Shown piece after piece: positions 36,387 through 44,281 of a stretch of 64,000 bases of DNA (its first letter is position 1; each line of letters starts with the position of its first letter). Both the position numbers and the translations under genes were made by a program. The stretch covers positions 10,650 to 74,649 of the forward strand of contig CAJTLR010000011.1 of NCBI GenBank assembly GCA_910577185.1. Direction: 5' to 3'. Below the pieces are notes generated by a model, which worked only from the letters and a program-made list of their open reading frames with translations, ran no database searches and was not told the origin of the DNA. This stretch comes from an uncultured Acetatifactor sp. Its GTDB lineage: Bacteria; Bacillota; Clostridia; Lachnospirales; Lachnospiraceae.

Positions 36387-36444
36387 GGCATAACAAAGCA
36401 TTAATATTACAGTTCAGCTATGCAGATAAGGAAAGGGTTGTCGT

Positions 36445-37194
36445 ATGAAAATCGAAAAAGTAAATGAGAACCAGATTCGCTGCACTCTGACCAGAGAAGA
36501 CTTGGCAAGCCGCGAACTGAAAATCAGTGAATTGGCTTACGGGACAGAAAAAGCAAAAACTTTGTTCCGGGATATGATGAGACAGGCAAATTTTGAATTC
36601 GGCTTTGAGGCCGAGGACATTCCACTTATGATAGAAGCCATTCCCCTGAACGCCGAATGCATCGTTCTGATCATCACCAAAGTAGAAGATCCCGAAGAAC
36701 TGGATACTCGTTTTTCCCGGTTTGCGCCTTCCGTAACCGAGGACAGCGCAGGCGAGTACAGCGATTCCCAGTATGATGAAGACGCTGCCAGCGAAGTACT
36801 GGACTTGTTCCGTCAGATGCAGCCGGAGGCCGCGGGTCCTGATACCGCCGGACAGTCCGGCGACAATACGGTCCCCGACAATAAAGAACTCACCCGGCTT
36901 TTCCAGATGCCCTCCCTCCGGCAGGTCATGGAAGTATCCGCCGTAATTGCCGGCAGCTATCACGGTGACAGCACCCTGTACAAAGATACCCGCGCCAGGG
37001 ACAATGCGGAAAATTATTTATTATTGCTGACCCAGGGAAACGAAAATGCCGAATCCTTCGACAGAGTCTGCAATATCGTATCCGAATACGGCGCGCTCCG
37101 GCGCTCTGTCCCCGCGAACCTGGCTTTTCTGGGCGAGCACTATGAACCCCTGATTCAGGGTAATGCAGTCCATGCGCTGGGACGTGTGCAGTAA
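36445..37194 (+). CDS. mecA: Adaptor protein MecA
   Basis: 249 residues. Adaptor that delivers substrates to the ClpC-ClpP protease. The N-terminal substrate-binding part (MKIEKVNENQIRCTLTREDL, then TLFRDMMRQANFEFGFE) and the C-terminal ClpC-binding part (about 150-249: MPSLRQVMEVSAVIAGSYHG, LYKDTRARDNAENYLLLLTQ) match MecA, joined by an acidic linker. Single-gene unit with promoter and terminator. Confidence 0.93.
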   Translation: MKIEKVNENQIRCTLTREDLASRELKISELAYGTEKAKTLFRDMMRQANFEFGFEAEDIPLMIEAIPLNAECIVLIITKVEDPEELDTRFSRFAPSVTEDSAGEYSDSQYDEDAASEVLDLFRQMQPEAAGPDTAGQSGDNTVPDNKELTRLFQMPSLRQVMEVSAVIAGSYHGDSTLYKDTRARDNAENYLLLLTQGNENAESFDRVCNIVSEYGALRRSVPANLAFLGEHYEPLIQGNAVHALGRVQ

Positions 37195-37209
37195 TTTGGA
37201 AAAATGAAA

Positions 37210-37262
37210 ACAGCCGCCTTAAGCCAGGGGAAATCTCCCCGCGCTTACTGCGGCTGTCTTTT
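37210..37262 (+). terminator. Terminator of mecA
   Basis: ACAGCCGC (37210-37217) pairs with GCGGCTGT (37250-37257), enclosing a GGGGA/TCCCC stem, and is followed by CTTTTT. It starts 15 bases after the mecA stop. Confidence 0.88.
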
Positions 37263-37277
37263 TCCCTTCGGGAAAAC

Positions 37278-37469
37278 TCAGCGCTGCTCGATGGCTTTCA
37301 TCAGGGCATCAATATCAATTCCATGCACCATGGCCGCTTCCTCCAGCGATTCTCCCTGGGCGGAAGGACATCCCAGACAATGCATCCCCGCTTCCATCAG
37401 CACCGGCGCCACATCGGGATTCGCCCTCAGAATTTCACCAATGGTCATTTCTTTTGTTATACCTGTCAT
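37278..37469 (-). CDS. DUF1858 redox-disulfide domain protein
   Basis: 63 residues making up one DUF1858 domain: MTIGEILRANPDVAPVLMEA followed by GMHCLGCPSA with the CxxC pair, then a short helical tail. The domain is seen alone or fused to hybrid-cluster and iron-sulfur repair proteins and is thought to act in redox or metal handling. AGGAG lies 6 bases before the ATG. It diverges from the pflB locus. Confidence 0.9.
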   Translation of the reverse strand: MTGITKEMTIGEILRANPDVAPVLMEAGMHCLGCPSAQGESLEEAAMVHGIDIDALMKAIEQR

Positions 37470-37800
37470 GATTTTCTCCTCTCTGTCAGCTGGTTTTCAA
37501 ATACCCCGGGCATCTTTTTGTTTTGATTCACCTTATCGTTTTGATAACGAAGTCTGCCCACCGGTTCCATTATATATCTTTTGCCGAAATCTGACAAGAT
37601 ATTCTTATCTGTTTCGTGGTATGATACCCTCAGCTGAGAGGGGTATTTACGCCCCCATCTCCCTCCTGTCCACAGCGGCTGCCTCCCGCGAAATTACACC
37701 GAATTGATGCAGAAAATCCACTGTTTTCCAGTATATCCGGAATTCTTGTAAAAATTACGAATTTTTTGCTTATGTATAGAAAAAAGTACACATTCCCTCC
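37470..37800. other. Divergent intergenic region DUF1858 / pflB
   Basis: About 330 bases upstream of the pflB promoter with no gene. It contains AT-rich stretches (37740-37790). A CcpA, Rex or other operator may lie here, but I could not point to a convincing match. Confidence 0.45.
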
Positions 37801-37829
37801 TTGACTCTATCCGGTGTTTTTCATATAAT
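37801..37829 (+). promoter_or_regulatory. Strong sigma-A promoter of pflB
   Basis: TTGACT (37801-37806), 17 bases, TATAAT (37824-37829). The transcript would begin about 65 bases before the pflB ATG, which has AGGAGG in front. Confidence 0.85.
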
Positions 37830-37900
37830 AAAGACATGGAATTAGAAACAGTATTTTCTCTCTTAACCCTAATTCAAATTTAAGCAGGAGGTTATTTCAA

Positions 37901-39937
37901 ATGAGACCAGAATGGACAGATTTTGTAGCGGGCAAATGGGACAAAGAAGTCAATGTACGCGATTTCATCCAGAGGAATTATCATCCTTATGACGGTGATG
38001 ACACATTCCTTGCCGGCGCTACACAGAACACAAAGGATTTGTGGGCACAAGTACTTGACCTGCAGAAGCAGGAGAGGGAAGCCGGCGGCGTTCTTGACAT
38101 GGATACCAAGGTTGTTTCCACCATTACCTCCCATGGCCCCGGATACCTTGACAAGAACAAGGAAACCATCGTTGGCTTCCAGACCGACAAGCCCTTCAAA
38201 AGATCCCTGCAGCCTTACGGCGGTATCCGTATGGCAGAGAAGGCTTGCTCCGACAATGGTTATGAAGTTGATCCCGAGATTTCCGAGTTTTTCTCTACCC
38301 ACAGAAAGACACACAATGCAGGCTGCTTTGACGCTTACAATCAGGAAATGAGAGCCTGCCGTTCTTCCCATATCATCACAGGCCTTCCCGATGCTTACGG
38401 CCGCGGACGTATCATTGGCGACTACAGACGTGTTGCCCTTTACGGTATCGACAGACTGATCGAGGACAAGCAGACACAGAAGGATTCTACCGGCCGTGTC
38501 ATGACCGATGACATCATCCGTCTCCGCGAAGAGATCTCCGAGCAGATAGTTGCCCTGAAGATGATGAAGGAAATGGCCGCTTCCTATGGCTGTGACATTT
38601 CCAAACCCGCTTCCAATGTAAAAGAAGCCATTCAGGCAGTTTACTTTGGTTATCTGTGCGCAGTAAAAGAGCAGAACGGTGCAGCAATGTCCCTTGGACG
38701 TACTTCCACCTTCCTTGACTGCTATGCAGAGAGAGACATCAAGAACGGAACCTTTACCGAGGAGCAGATCCAGGAGTTCGTTGACCACTTTATCATGAAG
38801 CTCCGCTGCATCAAGTTTGCACGTACCCCCGAGTACAACCAGATCTTCGCAGGCGATCCCGTATGGGTAACCGAGTCCCTGGGCGGTGTCGGTGTGGATG
38901 GCAGACATATGGTCACCAAGATGAGCTTCCGTTACCTGAATACCCTGACCAACCTTGGACCTTCCCCGGAGCCCAACCTGACCGTACTGTGGTCTACCAG
39001 ACTTCCGGCAAACTGGAAGAGATATTGCGCGAAGATGTCCATCCAGACTTCTTCCATTCAGTACGAGAACGACGACCTGATGAGGGTTGACCACGGTGAT
39101 GACTATGGTATCGCATGCTGCGTATCCTCCATGGTAATCGGCAAGGAAATGCAGTTCTTCGGCGCTCGTGCAAACGTTGCAAAATGTCTGCTCTACGCTT
39201 TGAACGGCGGTGTGGACGAAGTTACCAAGAAGCAGGTAGGACCTAAATACCGTCCTGTGACCGGCGATGTTCTTGACTATGATGATGTTATGGGCAAGTT
39301 CATTGACATGCTGGAGTGGCAGGCAGATGTTTATGTTAATACTTTGAACATCATTCACTATATGCACGACAAGTACTGCTATGAGAGAGCTGAGATGGCT
39401 CTGCATGACAGAGATGTGAAGCGTTATTTCGCAACCGGTGTTGCCGGTCTGTCTATCGTGGCTGACTCCCTCTCCGCAATCAAGTATGCCAAGGTTGAGC
39501 CTATCCGTGATGAAGACGGCGTAATCGTTGACTTCAAGACCACCGGAGACTTCCCGAAATACGGCAATGATGATGACCGCGTGGACGAGATCGCACAGAT
39601 GGTAGTGCACAAGTTCATGACTGCTATCAGAAGACATCACACCTATAGGAACGGAATCCCTACCACGTCCATTCTGACCATTACCTCCAACGTTACCTAT
39701 GGTAAGGCTACTGGTAATACACCTGACGGACGTAAGAAGGGCCAGCCTTTCGCTCCCGGTGCAAACCCGATGCACGGCCGCGATACCCACGGTGCAGTTG
39801 CATCCCTGGCTTCCGTATCCAAGCTGCCTTTCAATGATGCACAGGATGGTATCTCCAATACCTTCACCATCATTCCCGGCGCCCTGGGCAAGGAAGACAA
39901 AGTATTCTCCGGCGACATCGAATTAGACCTGAAATAA
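37901..39937 (+). CDS. pflB: Pyruvate formate-lyase, core lacking the glycyl-radical domain
   Basis: 678 residues of formate C-acetyltransferase (pyruvate + CoA to acetyl-CoA + formate). The active-site Cys pair is Cys406-Cys407 (YGIACCVSSM), and FGARANVAKCLLYALNGG and GANPMHGRDTHGAVASLASV match PflB closely. The usual enzyme is about 740-760 residues. This one stops at DIELDLK, just where the C-terminal glycyl-radical domain should start, so it cannot carry the radical itself. The missing domain is encoded at 40475-40717. Highly biased codon use (mostly one synonymous codon per residue) implies strong expression. Confidence 0.95.
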   Translation: MRPEWTDFVAGKWDKEVNVRDFIQRNYHPYDGDDTFLAGATQNTKDLWAQVLDLQKQEREAGGVLDMDTKVVSTITSHGPGYLDKNKETIVGFQTDKPFKRSLQPYGGIRMAEKACSDNGYEVDPEISEFFSTHRKTHNAGCFDAYNQEMRACRSSHIITGLPDAYGRGRIIGDYRRVALYGIDRLIEDKQTQKDSTGRVMTDDIIRLREEISEQIVALKMMKEMAASYGCDISKPASNVKEAIQAVYFGYLCAVKEQNGAAMSLGRTSTFLDCYAERDIKNGTFTEEQIQEFVDHFIMKLRCIKFARTPEYNQIFAGDPVWVTESLGGVGVDGRHMVTKMSFRYLNTLTNLGPSPEPNLTVLWSTRLPANWKRYCAKMSIQTSSIQYENDDLMRVDHGDDYGIACCVSSMVIGKEMQFFGARANVAKCLLYALNGGVDEVTKKQVGPKYRPVTGDVLDYDDVMGKFIDMLEWQADVYVNTLNIIHYMHDKYCYERAEMALHDRDVKRYFATGVAGLSIVADSLSAIKYAKVEPIRDEDGVIVDFKTTGDFPKYGNDDDRVDEIAQMVVHKFMTAIRRHHTYRNGIPTTSILTITSNVTYGKATGNTPDGRKKGQPFAPGANPMHGRDTHGAVASLASVSKLPFNDAQDGISNTFTIIPGALGKEDKVFSGDIELDLK

Positions 39938-40101
39938 AACTCGTGTTCACCGAGATGTCGCTGACATCGAGTTGGATCTGAAATAAGACTCGTGTTCACC
40001 GAGATGTCGCTGACATCGAGTTGGATCTGAAATAAGACTCGTGTTCACCGAGATGTCGCTGACAACCCGTTGTCATTGATATCGAATTGGATCTGAAATA
40101 A
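39914..40101. repeat. Tandem repeats duplicating the pflB 3' end
   Basis: The last 24 bases of pflB (encoding DIELDLK and the stop) recur at 39963, 40012 and 40078. The first three copies are exactly 49 bp apart; the last interval is 66 bp through a 17-base insertion. Each unit also has GATGTC-GCT-GACATC, a 6-bp hairpin. The period is not a multiple of three and each copy ends in TAA, so it does not extend the protein. After it, up to 40208, is a further 100 bases with no other feature. Confidence 0.95.
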
Positions 40102-40208
40102 GACTCGTGTTCACCGACATTGAACCGGCAGCAATATGATCTGAGCTGACACAATGCGGCTCCCGTCTCCAAAAAAACCGGGCGCCGCTGCAATCAAAAG
40201 GAGACACC

Positions 40209-40412
40209 ATGGACGAGAAAAAAATGATTGATGACCTTGTAAAAATGCTGGATTCCGGCATGGCTGAAGGCGTGGGCCACGTAAATGTGGATTGCGACCA
40301 GCAGGTCGAACAGTCAAAAAGCGTTCAGACAATGGGCTGTACGGATTGTTCCAGGACACCGTTGGCCTGCAGTGTACCTACTCTTGAGCAGGGGCTGGAT
40401 GATTATCACTAG
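40209..40412 (+). CDS. Degenerate glycyl-radical-domain-like small protein with Cys motif
   Basis: 67 residues. The first half (DDLVKMLDSGMAEGVGHVNV) aligns with the start of the glycyl-radical domain encoded next (DNLVNLLDGYATKGGHHLNV). After GHVNVDC the sequence diverges: the radical motif RVSGYAV is absent and a Cys-containing stretch MGCTDCSRTPLAC (Cys44, 47, 54) takes its place. AGGAG lies 5 bases before the ATG. It sits between pflB and the glycyl-radical gene in the same direction. It may be a decayed duplicate or a redox-sensing relative; function unknown. Confidence 0.7.
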   Translation: MDEKKMIDDLVKMLDSGMAEGVGHVNVDCDQQVEQSKSVQTMGCTDCSRTPLACSVPTLEQGLDDYH

Positions 40413-40474
40413 TCTTCTCCCCTGAAAGAAGCGAAACATTTTATATATCCGTATAATTAAAGGAGGAAATCATT

Positions 40475-40717
40475 ATGGCAACAAATTCTGCACAGGTTGA
40501 CAACCTTGTTAACTTACTGGATGGCTATGCAACAAAGGGCGGCCATCATCTGAATGTGAACGTATTGAACCGGGATATGCTGTTAGATGCCCAGAAGCAT
40601 CCGGAGAACTATCCCCAGCTGACCATCCGCGTGTCCGGATACGCTGTAAACTTCATCAAGCTGACTCCCGAGCAGCAGGCAGATGTTATCTCCCGTACTT
40701 TCCACGAGTCAGTTTAA
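40475..40717 (+). CDS. Stand-alone glycyl-radical domain of pyruvate formate-lyase (GrcA-like)
   Basis: 80 residues equal to the C-terminal domain missing from the upstream PflB: DNLVNLLDGYATKGGHHLNV, then YPQLTIRVSGYAVNFIKL with the radical Gly at residue 55, ending DVISRTFHESV. In standard PFL this domain is fused; in E. coli a separate copy (GrcA/YfiD) repairs oxygen-cleaved PFL. Here it appears to be the only source of the radical in this locus, and would be loaded by the PflA enzyme nearby. AGGAGG is 8 bases before the ATG. Confidence 0.92.
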   Translation: MATNSAQVDNLVNLLDGYATKGGHHLNVNVLNRDMLLDAQKHPENYPQLTIRVSGYAVNFIKLTPEQQADVISRTFHESV

Positions 40718-40758
40718 TATTGGGGGATAGTCAGGAGCGTTGTTTTCTGAATTTCAGA

Positions 40759-40790
40759 CCCCGGGAGGAAATGTCTTCCCGGGGCTTTTA
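40759..40790 (+). terminator. Terminator after the glycyl-radical gene
   Basis: The stem CCCCGGGA/TCCCGGGG (40759-40766 with 40777-40784) is followed by CTTTTAC. It separates the abundant pflB and glycyl-domain mRNAs from the activase gene. Confidence 0.75.
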
Positions 40791-40943
40791 CAGTACCCCC
40801 CGCAGTGTGCTGCACTGCCAGGTGCGCCAATGCGGCAAATTTCAGACTGTCCTGCAGGATAAATGAGAAATGATTTTGACCGCTGGGTTTCCGGCGGTGG
40901 AATGCAGGACATTCACAGTAATCTTAGAAAGTGTGGTATTCTT

Positions 40944-41705
40944 ATGCAAGGCAGAATTCATTCATTGGAAAGTTTCGGAACCGTTGATGGTCCCGGTACA
41001 CGTTTTGTCGTTTTTGTACAAGGCTGTCCCATGCGTTGTGCCTACTGCCATAACCCTGATACCTGGGATTTTAACGGCGGCACGCTGATGGAACCCTCTT
41101 ATATCATCCAGCAGTATGAGAAAAATATGGCTTTTTATGCAAATGGCGGCGGTCTGACCGTGACCGGCGGGGAACCGCTGATGCAGCCGGACTTTGTCAT
41201 TGAACTTTTTACCCTGGCTAAGGAAAAAAATATCCACACCTGCATTGACAGTTCAGGAATCTCTTTCCGTCCTGACAATGCCGTTCTCATGGAAAAATTA
41301 GACCGGCTGATGGCTTTGACGGATCTGGTCATGCTTGACATCAAGCATATTGATCCGGAAAAACACAAGGATCTCACCCTTCAGCCCAATGAGAATATTT
41401 TAAAGTTTGCCTCTTATCTCAATGAAAAACATGTGGACATGTGGATTCGTCATGTGGTGGTTCCCGGCATTACGGATGATGAAAAGTATTTATTTCAGCT
41501 GGGATACTTTATAGGCCAGTTCAGTAATCTGAAAGCCCTTGATGTGCTTCCTTATCACACAATGGGAGAAAAGAAATACGAGAGCCTGGGTATGGAATAC
41601 CGGCTGAAAGGGGTTCCGGCCATGGATAAAGACAAACTGCTTGACAAAAAGAAGGCAATTGTGGACGGAATTAAAAAGAGACGGGCTGAAAACAATCAGT
41701 CATAA
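40944..41705 (+). CDS. pflA: Pyruvate formate-lyase activating enzyme
   Basis: 253 residues. Radical-SAM enzyme that abstracts H from the glycine of RVSGYAV. The cluster motif is CPMRCAYC (C-x3-C-x2-C, near residue 30); GTVDGPGTRFVVF and TVTGGEPLMQPDF follow, as in PFL-AE. I start at the ATG 40944 (MQGRIHSLESFGTVDG), the usual family N-terminus, although the ribosome site is weak; an in-frame ATG at 40863 would add 27 atypical residues. Confidence 0.93.
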   Translation: MQGRIHSLESFGTVDGPGTRFVVFVQGCPMRCAYCHNPDTWDFNGGTLMEPSYIIQQYEKNMAFYANGGGLTVTGGEPLMQPDFVIELFTLAKEKNIHTCIDSSGISFRPDNAVLMEKLDRLMALTDLVMLDIKHIDPEKHKDLTLQPNENILKFASYLNEKHVDMWIRHVVVPGITDDEKYLFQLGYFIGQFSNLKALDVLPYHTMGEKKYESLGMEYRLKGVPAMDKDKLLDKKKAIVDGIKKRRAENNQS

Positions 41706-41743
41706 TATCGCAAAATATTGCGGACAAAAAGGAGGATTTTATC

Positions 41744-41914
41744 ATGGCATATGTAATCAGTGATGCTTGTGTAGCATGTGGGGCCTGCGAGAGCCAGTGC
41801 CCTGTAGGCGCAATCAGCATGGGAGACGGTAAGTTTGAGATCGATCCCGATAAGTGCATTGAGTGCGGCGCATGCGCAGGACAGTGCCCTACCGGCGCTA
41901 TTTCACAGGGTTAA
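41744..41914 (+). CDS. 2[4Fe-4S] ferredoxin
   Basis: 56 residues with two cluster motifs, CVACGACESQCPVGAI and CIECGACAGQCPTGAI, the clostridial bacterial-type ferredoxin. AGGAGG is about 9 bases before the ATG. It follows pflA by 38 bases with no terminator between, so it may supply the low-potential electron that radical-SAM activation needs, besides its general role in fermentation. Confidence 0.97.
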   Translation: MAYVISDACVACGACESQCPVGAISMGDGKFEIDPDKCIECGACAGQCPTGAISQG

Positions 41915-41923
41915 GTGAAAAAC

Positions 41924-41949
41924 ATAAGGCGGGGAATTCCCCGCCTTAT
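41924..41949. terminator. Palindrome after the ferredoxin gene
   Basis: A perfect 26-base palindrome, ATAAGGCGGGG-AATT-CCCCGCCTTAT, begins 10 bases after the ferredoxin stop. No T-run follows, so it may be an mRNA-end-stabilising hairpin, with the true terminator at 42037. Confidence 0.6.
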
Positions 41950-42036
41950 CATCGGGTAGAAAAAAGAGTTGTCTTTCCCTACCCGCAGCGCTGTCCGGCA
42001 GCATATTTCCCCTGCACGGGGCTGCGCGTGCAGAAA

Positions 42037-42071
42037 GGTGCTTTCTCAGAGAAAGCGCCTTTTCTTTTTTT
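42037..42071 (+). terminator. Rho-independent terminator of the pflA-ferredoxin unit
   Basis: A ten-pair stem GGTGCTTTCT/AGAAAGCGCC (one G-U) with loop CAG is followed by TTTTCTTTTTTT. It overlaps the last codons of the converging MerR-like gene. Confidence 0.85.
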
Positions 42072-42735
42072 CCTGGATTTCCGGCTGTCCCTCGCCTTTT
42101 TCCTGCTCTTTTTCAGCTTTTGTCTTTCTGATATGTCTGCTTTTCCTGCGGAGAAGCTCGTCCATCCTCTTATAGTGCTCCTCGTCCCTTTCCGCCAGCA
42201 TTCTGTCCCTGGCTTCTTCTCTTTCCTCCTGCATCCGGAACTGATAATCCAGCTCTTTTACCACGCTCTCCCGGATTTCACGGCACAGTTCCCCGTTGTT
42301 TTCCTGAAGGGTCTGCCGTATCAGCTGCTGCAAAAGCCACTGAAGCCTTCTGGACTTATCCTCCCTGGACTCCTGGACGATTTCACCGGTCTTTTCCTTA
42401 TTGGGAATAATATCAATGGCCATTCCCCCATTTTCCTCCCGGGCCCCGTTTTCCGCGGTATTCTGCATGCCCATTTCTTCCACACCGGAATTTCCCGCTG
42501 ACAATACATCCAGTTTTCCATCTTTTAAGATCATTTTAATCGCCTTCAACTGCAGTCCCCTCTCTTTCATCCCTTTGATCTGCTTAAAACGTTCCACATC
42601 CTCCTCCGTATAATACCGGTGTCCCAGTTCATTGCGTTTAATGGGCAAATGCAGTTCATCCTCCCAATATCGCAGTACATGACTCTCCACTTTTACTTCT
42701 TTTGCAGCATCTGAAATAAATAAATAATCGCCCAT
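42046..42735 (-). CDS. MerR-family regulator with coiled-coil C-terminus
   Basis: 229 residues. N-terminal winged helix of MerR type (about 1-70: YLFISDAAKEVKVESHVLRY then LGHRYYTEEDVERFKQIKGM), then a variable region and a very charged Glu/Arg/Lys coiled coil (about 150-229). No ligand-binding domain or Cys cluster. The build resembles RacA/DUF3967-like Firmicute proteins with a MerR head, so a chromosome-organising role is an alternative to transcription control. The ATG at 42735 has GGGG 5 bases upstream. Confidence 0.8.
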   Translation of the reverse strand: MGDYLFISDAAKEVKVESHVLRYWEDELHLPIKRNELGHRYYTEEDVERFKQIKGMKERGLQLKAIKMILKDGKLDVLSAGNSGVEEMGMQNTAENGAREENGGMAIDIIPNKEKTGEIVQESREDKSRRLQWLLQQLIRQTLQENNGELCREIRESVVKELDYQFRMQEEREEARDRMLAERDEEHYKRMDELLRRKSRHIRKTKAEKEQEKGEGQPEIQEKKKRRFL

Positions 42736-42857
42736 TTTTTCCCCTTTCCTATATAAACCGGACAGAGAAAACGAAAATCCTGCCCTTCTATATGACAAAA
42801 AAGTACCATTTGCACCTTATATGCTCCATTTTTCTCTTGCGGCAAATCTTCCTATAA

Positions 42858-42888
42858 AGAAAAAAGAATGAGCTGACAAACTCATTCT
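42858..42888 (-). terminator. Terminator of the gdpP-rplI-dnaB unit
   Basis: On the minus strand AGAATGAG/CTCATTCT (42865-42872 with 42881-42888) is followed by TTTTTTC, 28 bases after the dnaB stop. Confidence 0.88.
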
Positions 42889-42915
42889 CTTTCGTAGGCT
42901 TCCATATAAAACAAA

Positions 42916-44268
42916 TTATGCGCCGGTCTGGCGGTGCTCCAGATTTGCAATCCGCTGGTACTCCGGCAGCCAGGCCAGTTCCACTGTACCGATGGGACCG
43001 TTTCTCTGCTTGGCAATGATAACTTCAAAAATCCCCTTCCGGTCCGTGTCATGATTATAATACTCATCCCGGTAAAGAAACATCACCACATCCGCATCCT
43101 GCTCAATGGCTCCCGATTCACGAAGGTCAGAAAGCATGGGCCTGTGGTCCGGCCTCTGTTCCACTGCACGGGATAACTGCGACAACGCAATCACAGGCAC
43201 TGCCAGCTCCCTTGCCAGGGATTTCAGGGACCGGGAAATATCGGAGATCTCCTGCTGCCTGGAATCATTTTTTCCGCTGCCCGACATCAGCTGCAGATAA
43301 TCGATGATGATCATGGACAAACCATGTTCCAGCTTATATTTACGACATTTTGAACGTAATTCTGCTATACTTATTCCCGGTGTATCATCAATAATCAGGG
43401 AAGACTTTCCGATGACACCGGCTCCCTCGATGAGTCTCTCCCACTCCTGGTCATTCATCTGCCCTGTCCTGAGCTTCTGGGCATCCACATTGGCCTCCAT
43501 GGAGAACATACGGTTTACAAGCTGTTCCTTGCTCATTTCCAGGCTGAAAATGGCTAAGGTGAGATTCTTCCGAAACGCCACATAATCGGCTATATTCAGC
43601 ACAAATGCCGTCTTTCCCATGGATGGACGGGCCGCTATCAGGATCAGGTCCGAAGGCTGCATCCCCGCCGTCCGGTAATCCAGATCCAGAAAACCGGTGG
43701 GTATTCCCGTCACATTCCCTTTGTTCTTCGCGGCAATCTCAATCTTGTCCATGGCATTCATGACCACCTGGCGAATGGGCACATACGCATCCGTGGATCT
43801 CCTCTGTACCAGCTGGAATACACGTTTTTCCGTGTCTTCCAGTATGTATTCCAGAGTTTCCTTTCCCATGTAACAAGTATTGGCTATCTCCTCGTTGAGA
43901 CGTATCAGCTTGCGCAATGTGGACTTCTCCGCCACAATATTTGCATAGCGCCTGATATTCGCAGACGTCAGGGGGGCATCCATGATCTCCCGGATAAACT
44001 CCAGGCTGCTGACTTCCGGAGGTACATCTTTTGTGCGGAGCTTGTCCTGCAATGTAACCGCATCCACGGGGCTGCCCGCGTCGTTTAACTCACATATGGC
44101 TGCAAAGAGGACGCCATACTGTCTGTTGTAAAAATCTTCTTCCGTGATCTGCTCAGATGCCACCACAATGGCTTCCCGGTCCATCAGCATGGAACCGATC
44201 ACGGACTGCTCTGCCTCCATACTGTGGGGCAGCACTCTCTTTAATACATTATCTTCCATATCTGCCAA
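42916..44268 (-). CDS. dnaB: Replicative DNA helicase DnaB
   Basis: 450 residues. Hexameric fork helicase. N-terminal primase-interacting domain (LPHSMEAEQSVIGSMLMDRE) and C-terminal RecA-like ATPase with Walker A ARPSMGKTAFVLNIA near 210, MIIIDYLQLMSG (Walker B) near 315 and SDLRESGAIEQDADVVMFL. Lies in the conserved order rpsR - gdpP - rplI - dnaB. Confidence 0.98.
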   Translation of the reverse strand: MADMEDNVLKRVLPHSMEAEQSVIGSMLMDREAIVVASEQITEEDFYNRQYGVLFAAICELNDAGSPVDAVTLQDKLRTKDVPPEVSSLEFIREIMDAPLTSANIRRYANIVAEKSTLRKLIRLNEEIANTCYMGKETLEYILEDTEKRVFQLVQRRSTDAYVPIRQVVMNAMDKIEIAAKNKGNVTGIPTGFLDLDYRTAGMQPSDLILIAARPSMGKTAFVLNIADYVAFRKNLTLAIFSLEMSKEQLVNRMFSMEANVDAQKLRTGQMNDQEWERLIEGAGVIGKSSLIIDDTPGISIAELRSKCRKYKLEHGLSMIIIDYLQLMSGSGKNDSRQQEISDISRSLKSLARELAVPVIALSQLSRAVEQRPDHRPMLSDLRESGAIEQDADVVMFLYRDEYYNHDTDRKGIFEVIIAKQRNGPIGTVELAWLPEYQRIANLEHRQTGA

Positions 44269-44281
44269 CCCCGGGTCCTGT

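Noticed and set aside
37892..39790. 632-residue open frame antisense to pflB
   Set aside because: It mirrors a highly codon-biased gene; strict codon choice in pflB removes stops in the opposite frame. No ribosome site, no recognisable domain, and pflB is certain.
39935..40480. Programmed recoding or translational bypass joining PflB to its radical domain
   Set aside because: Several TAA codons, a 49-base period that breaks the frame, an intervening ORF and a strong independent ribosome site before the small gene make separate translation the simpler explanation.
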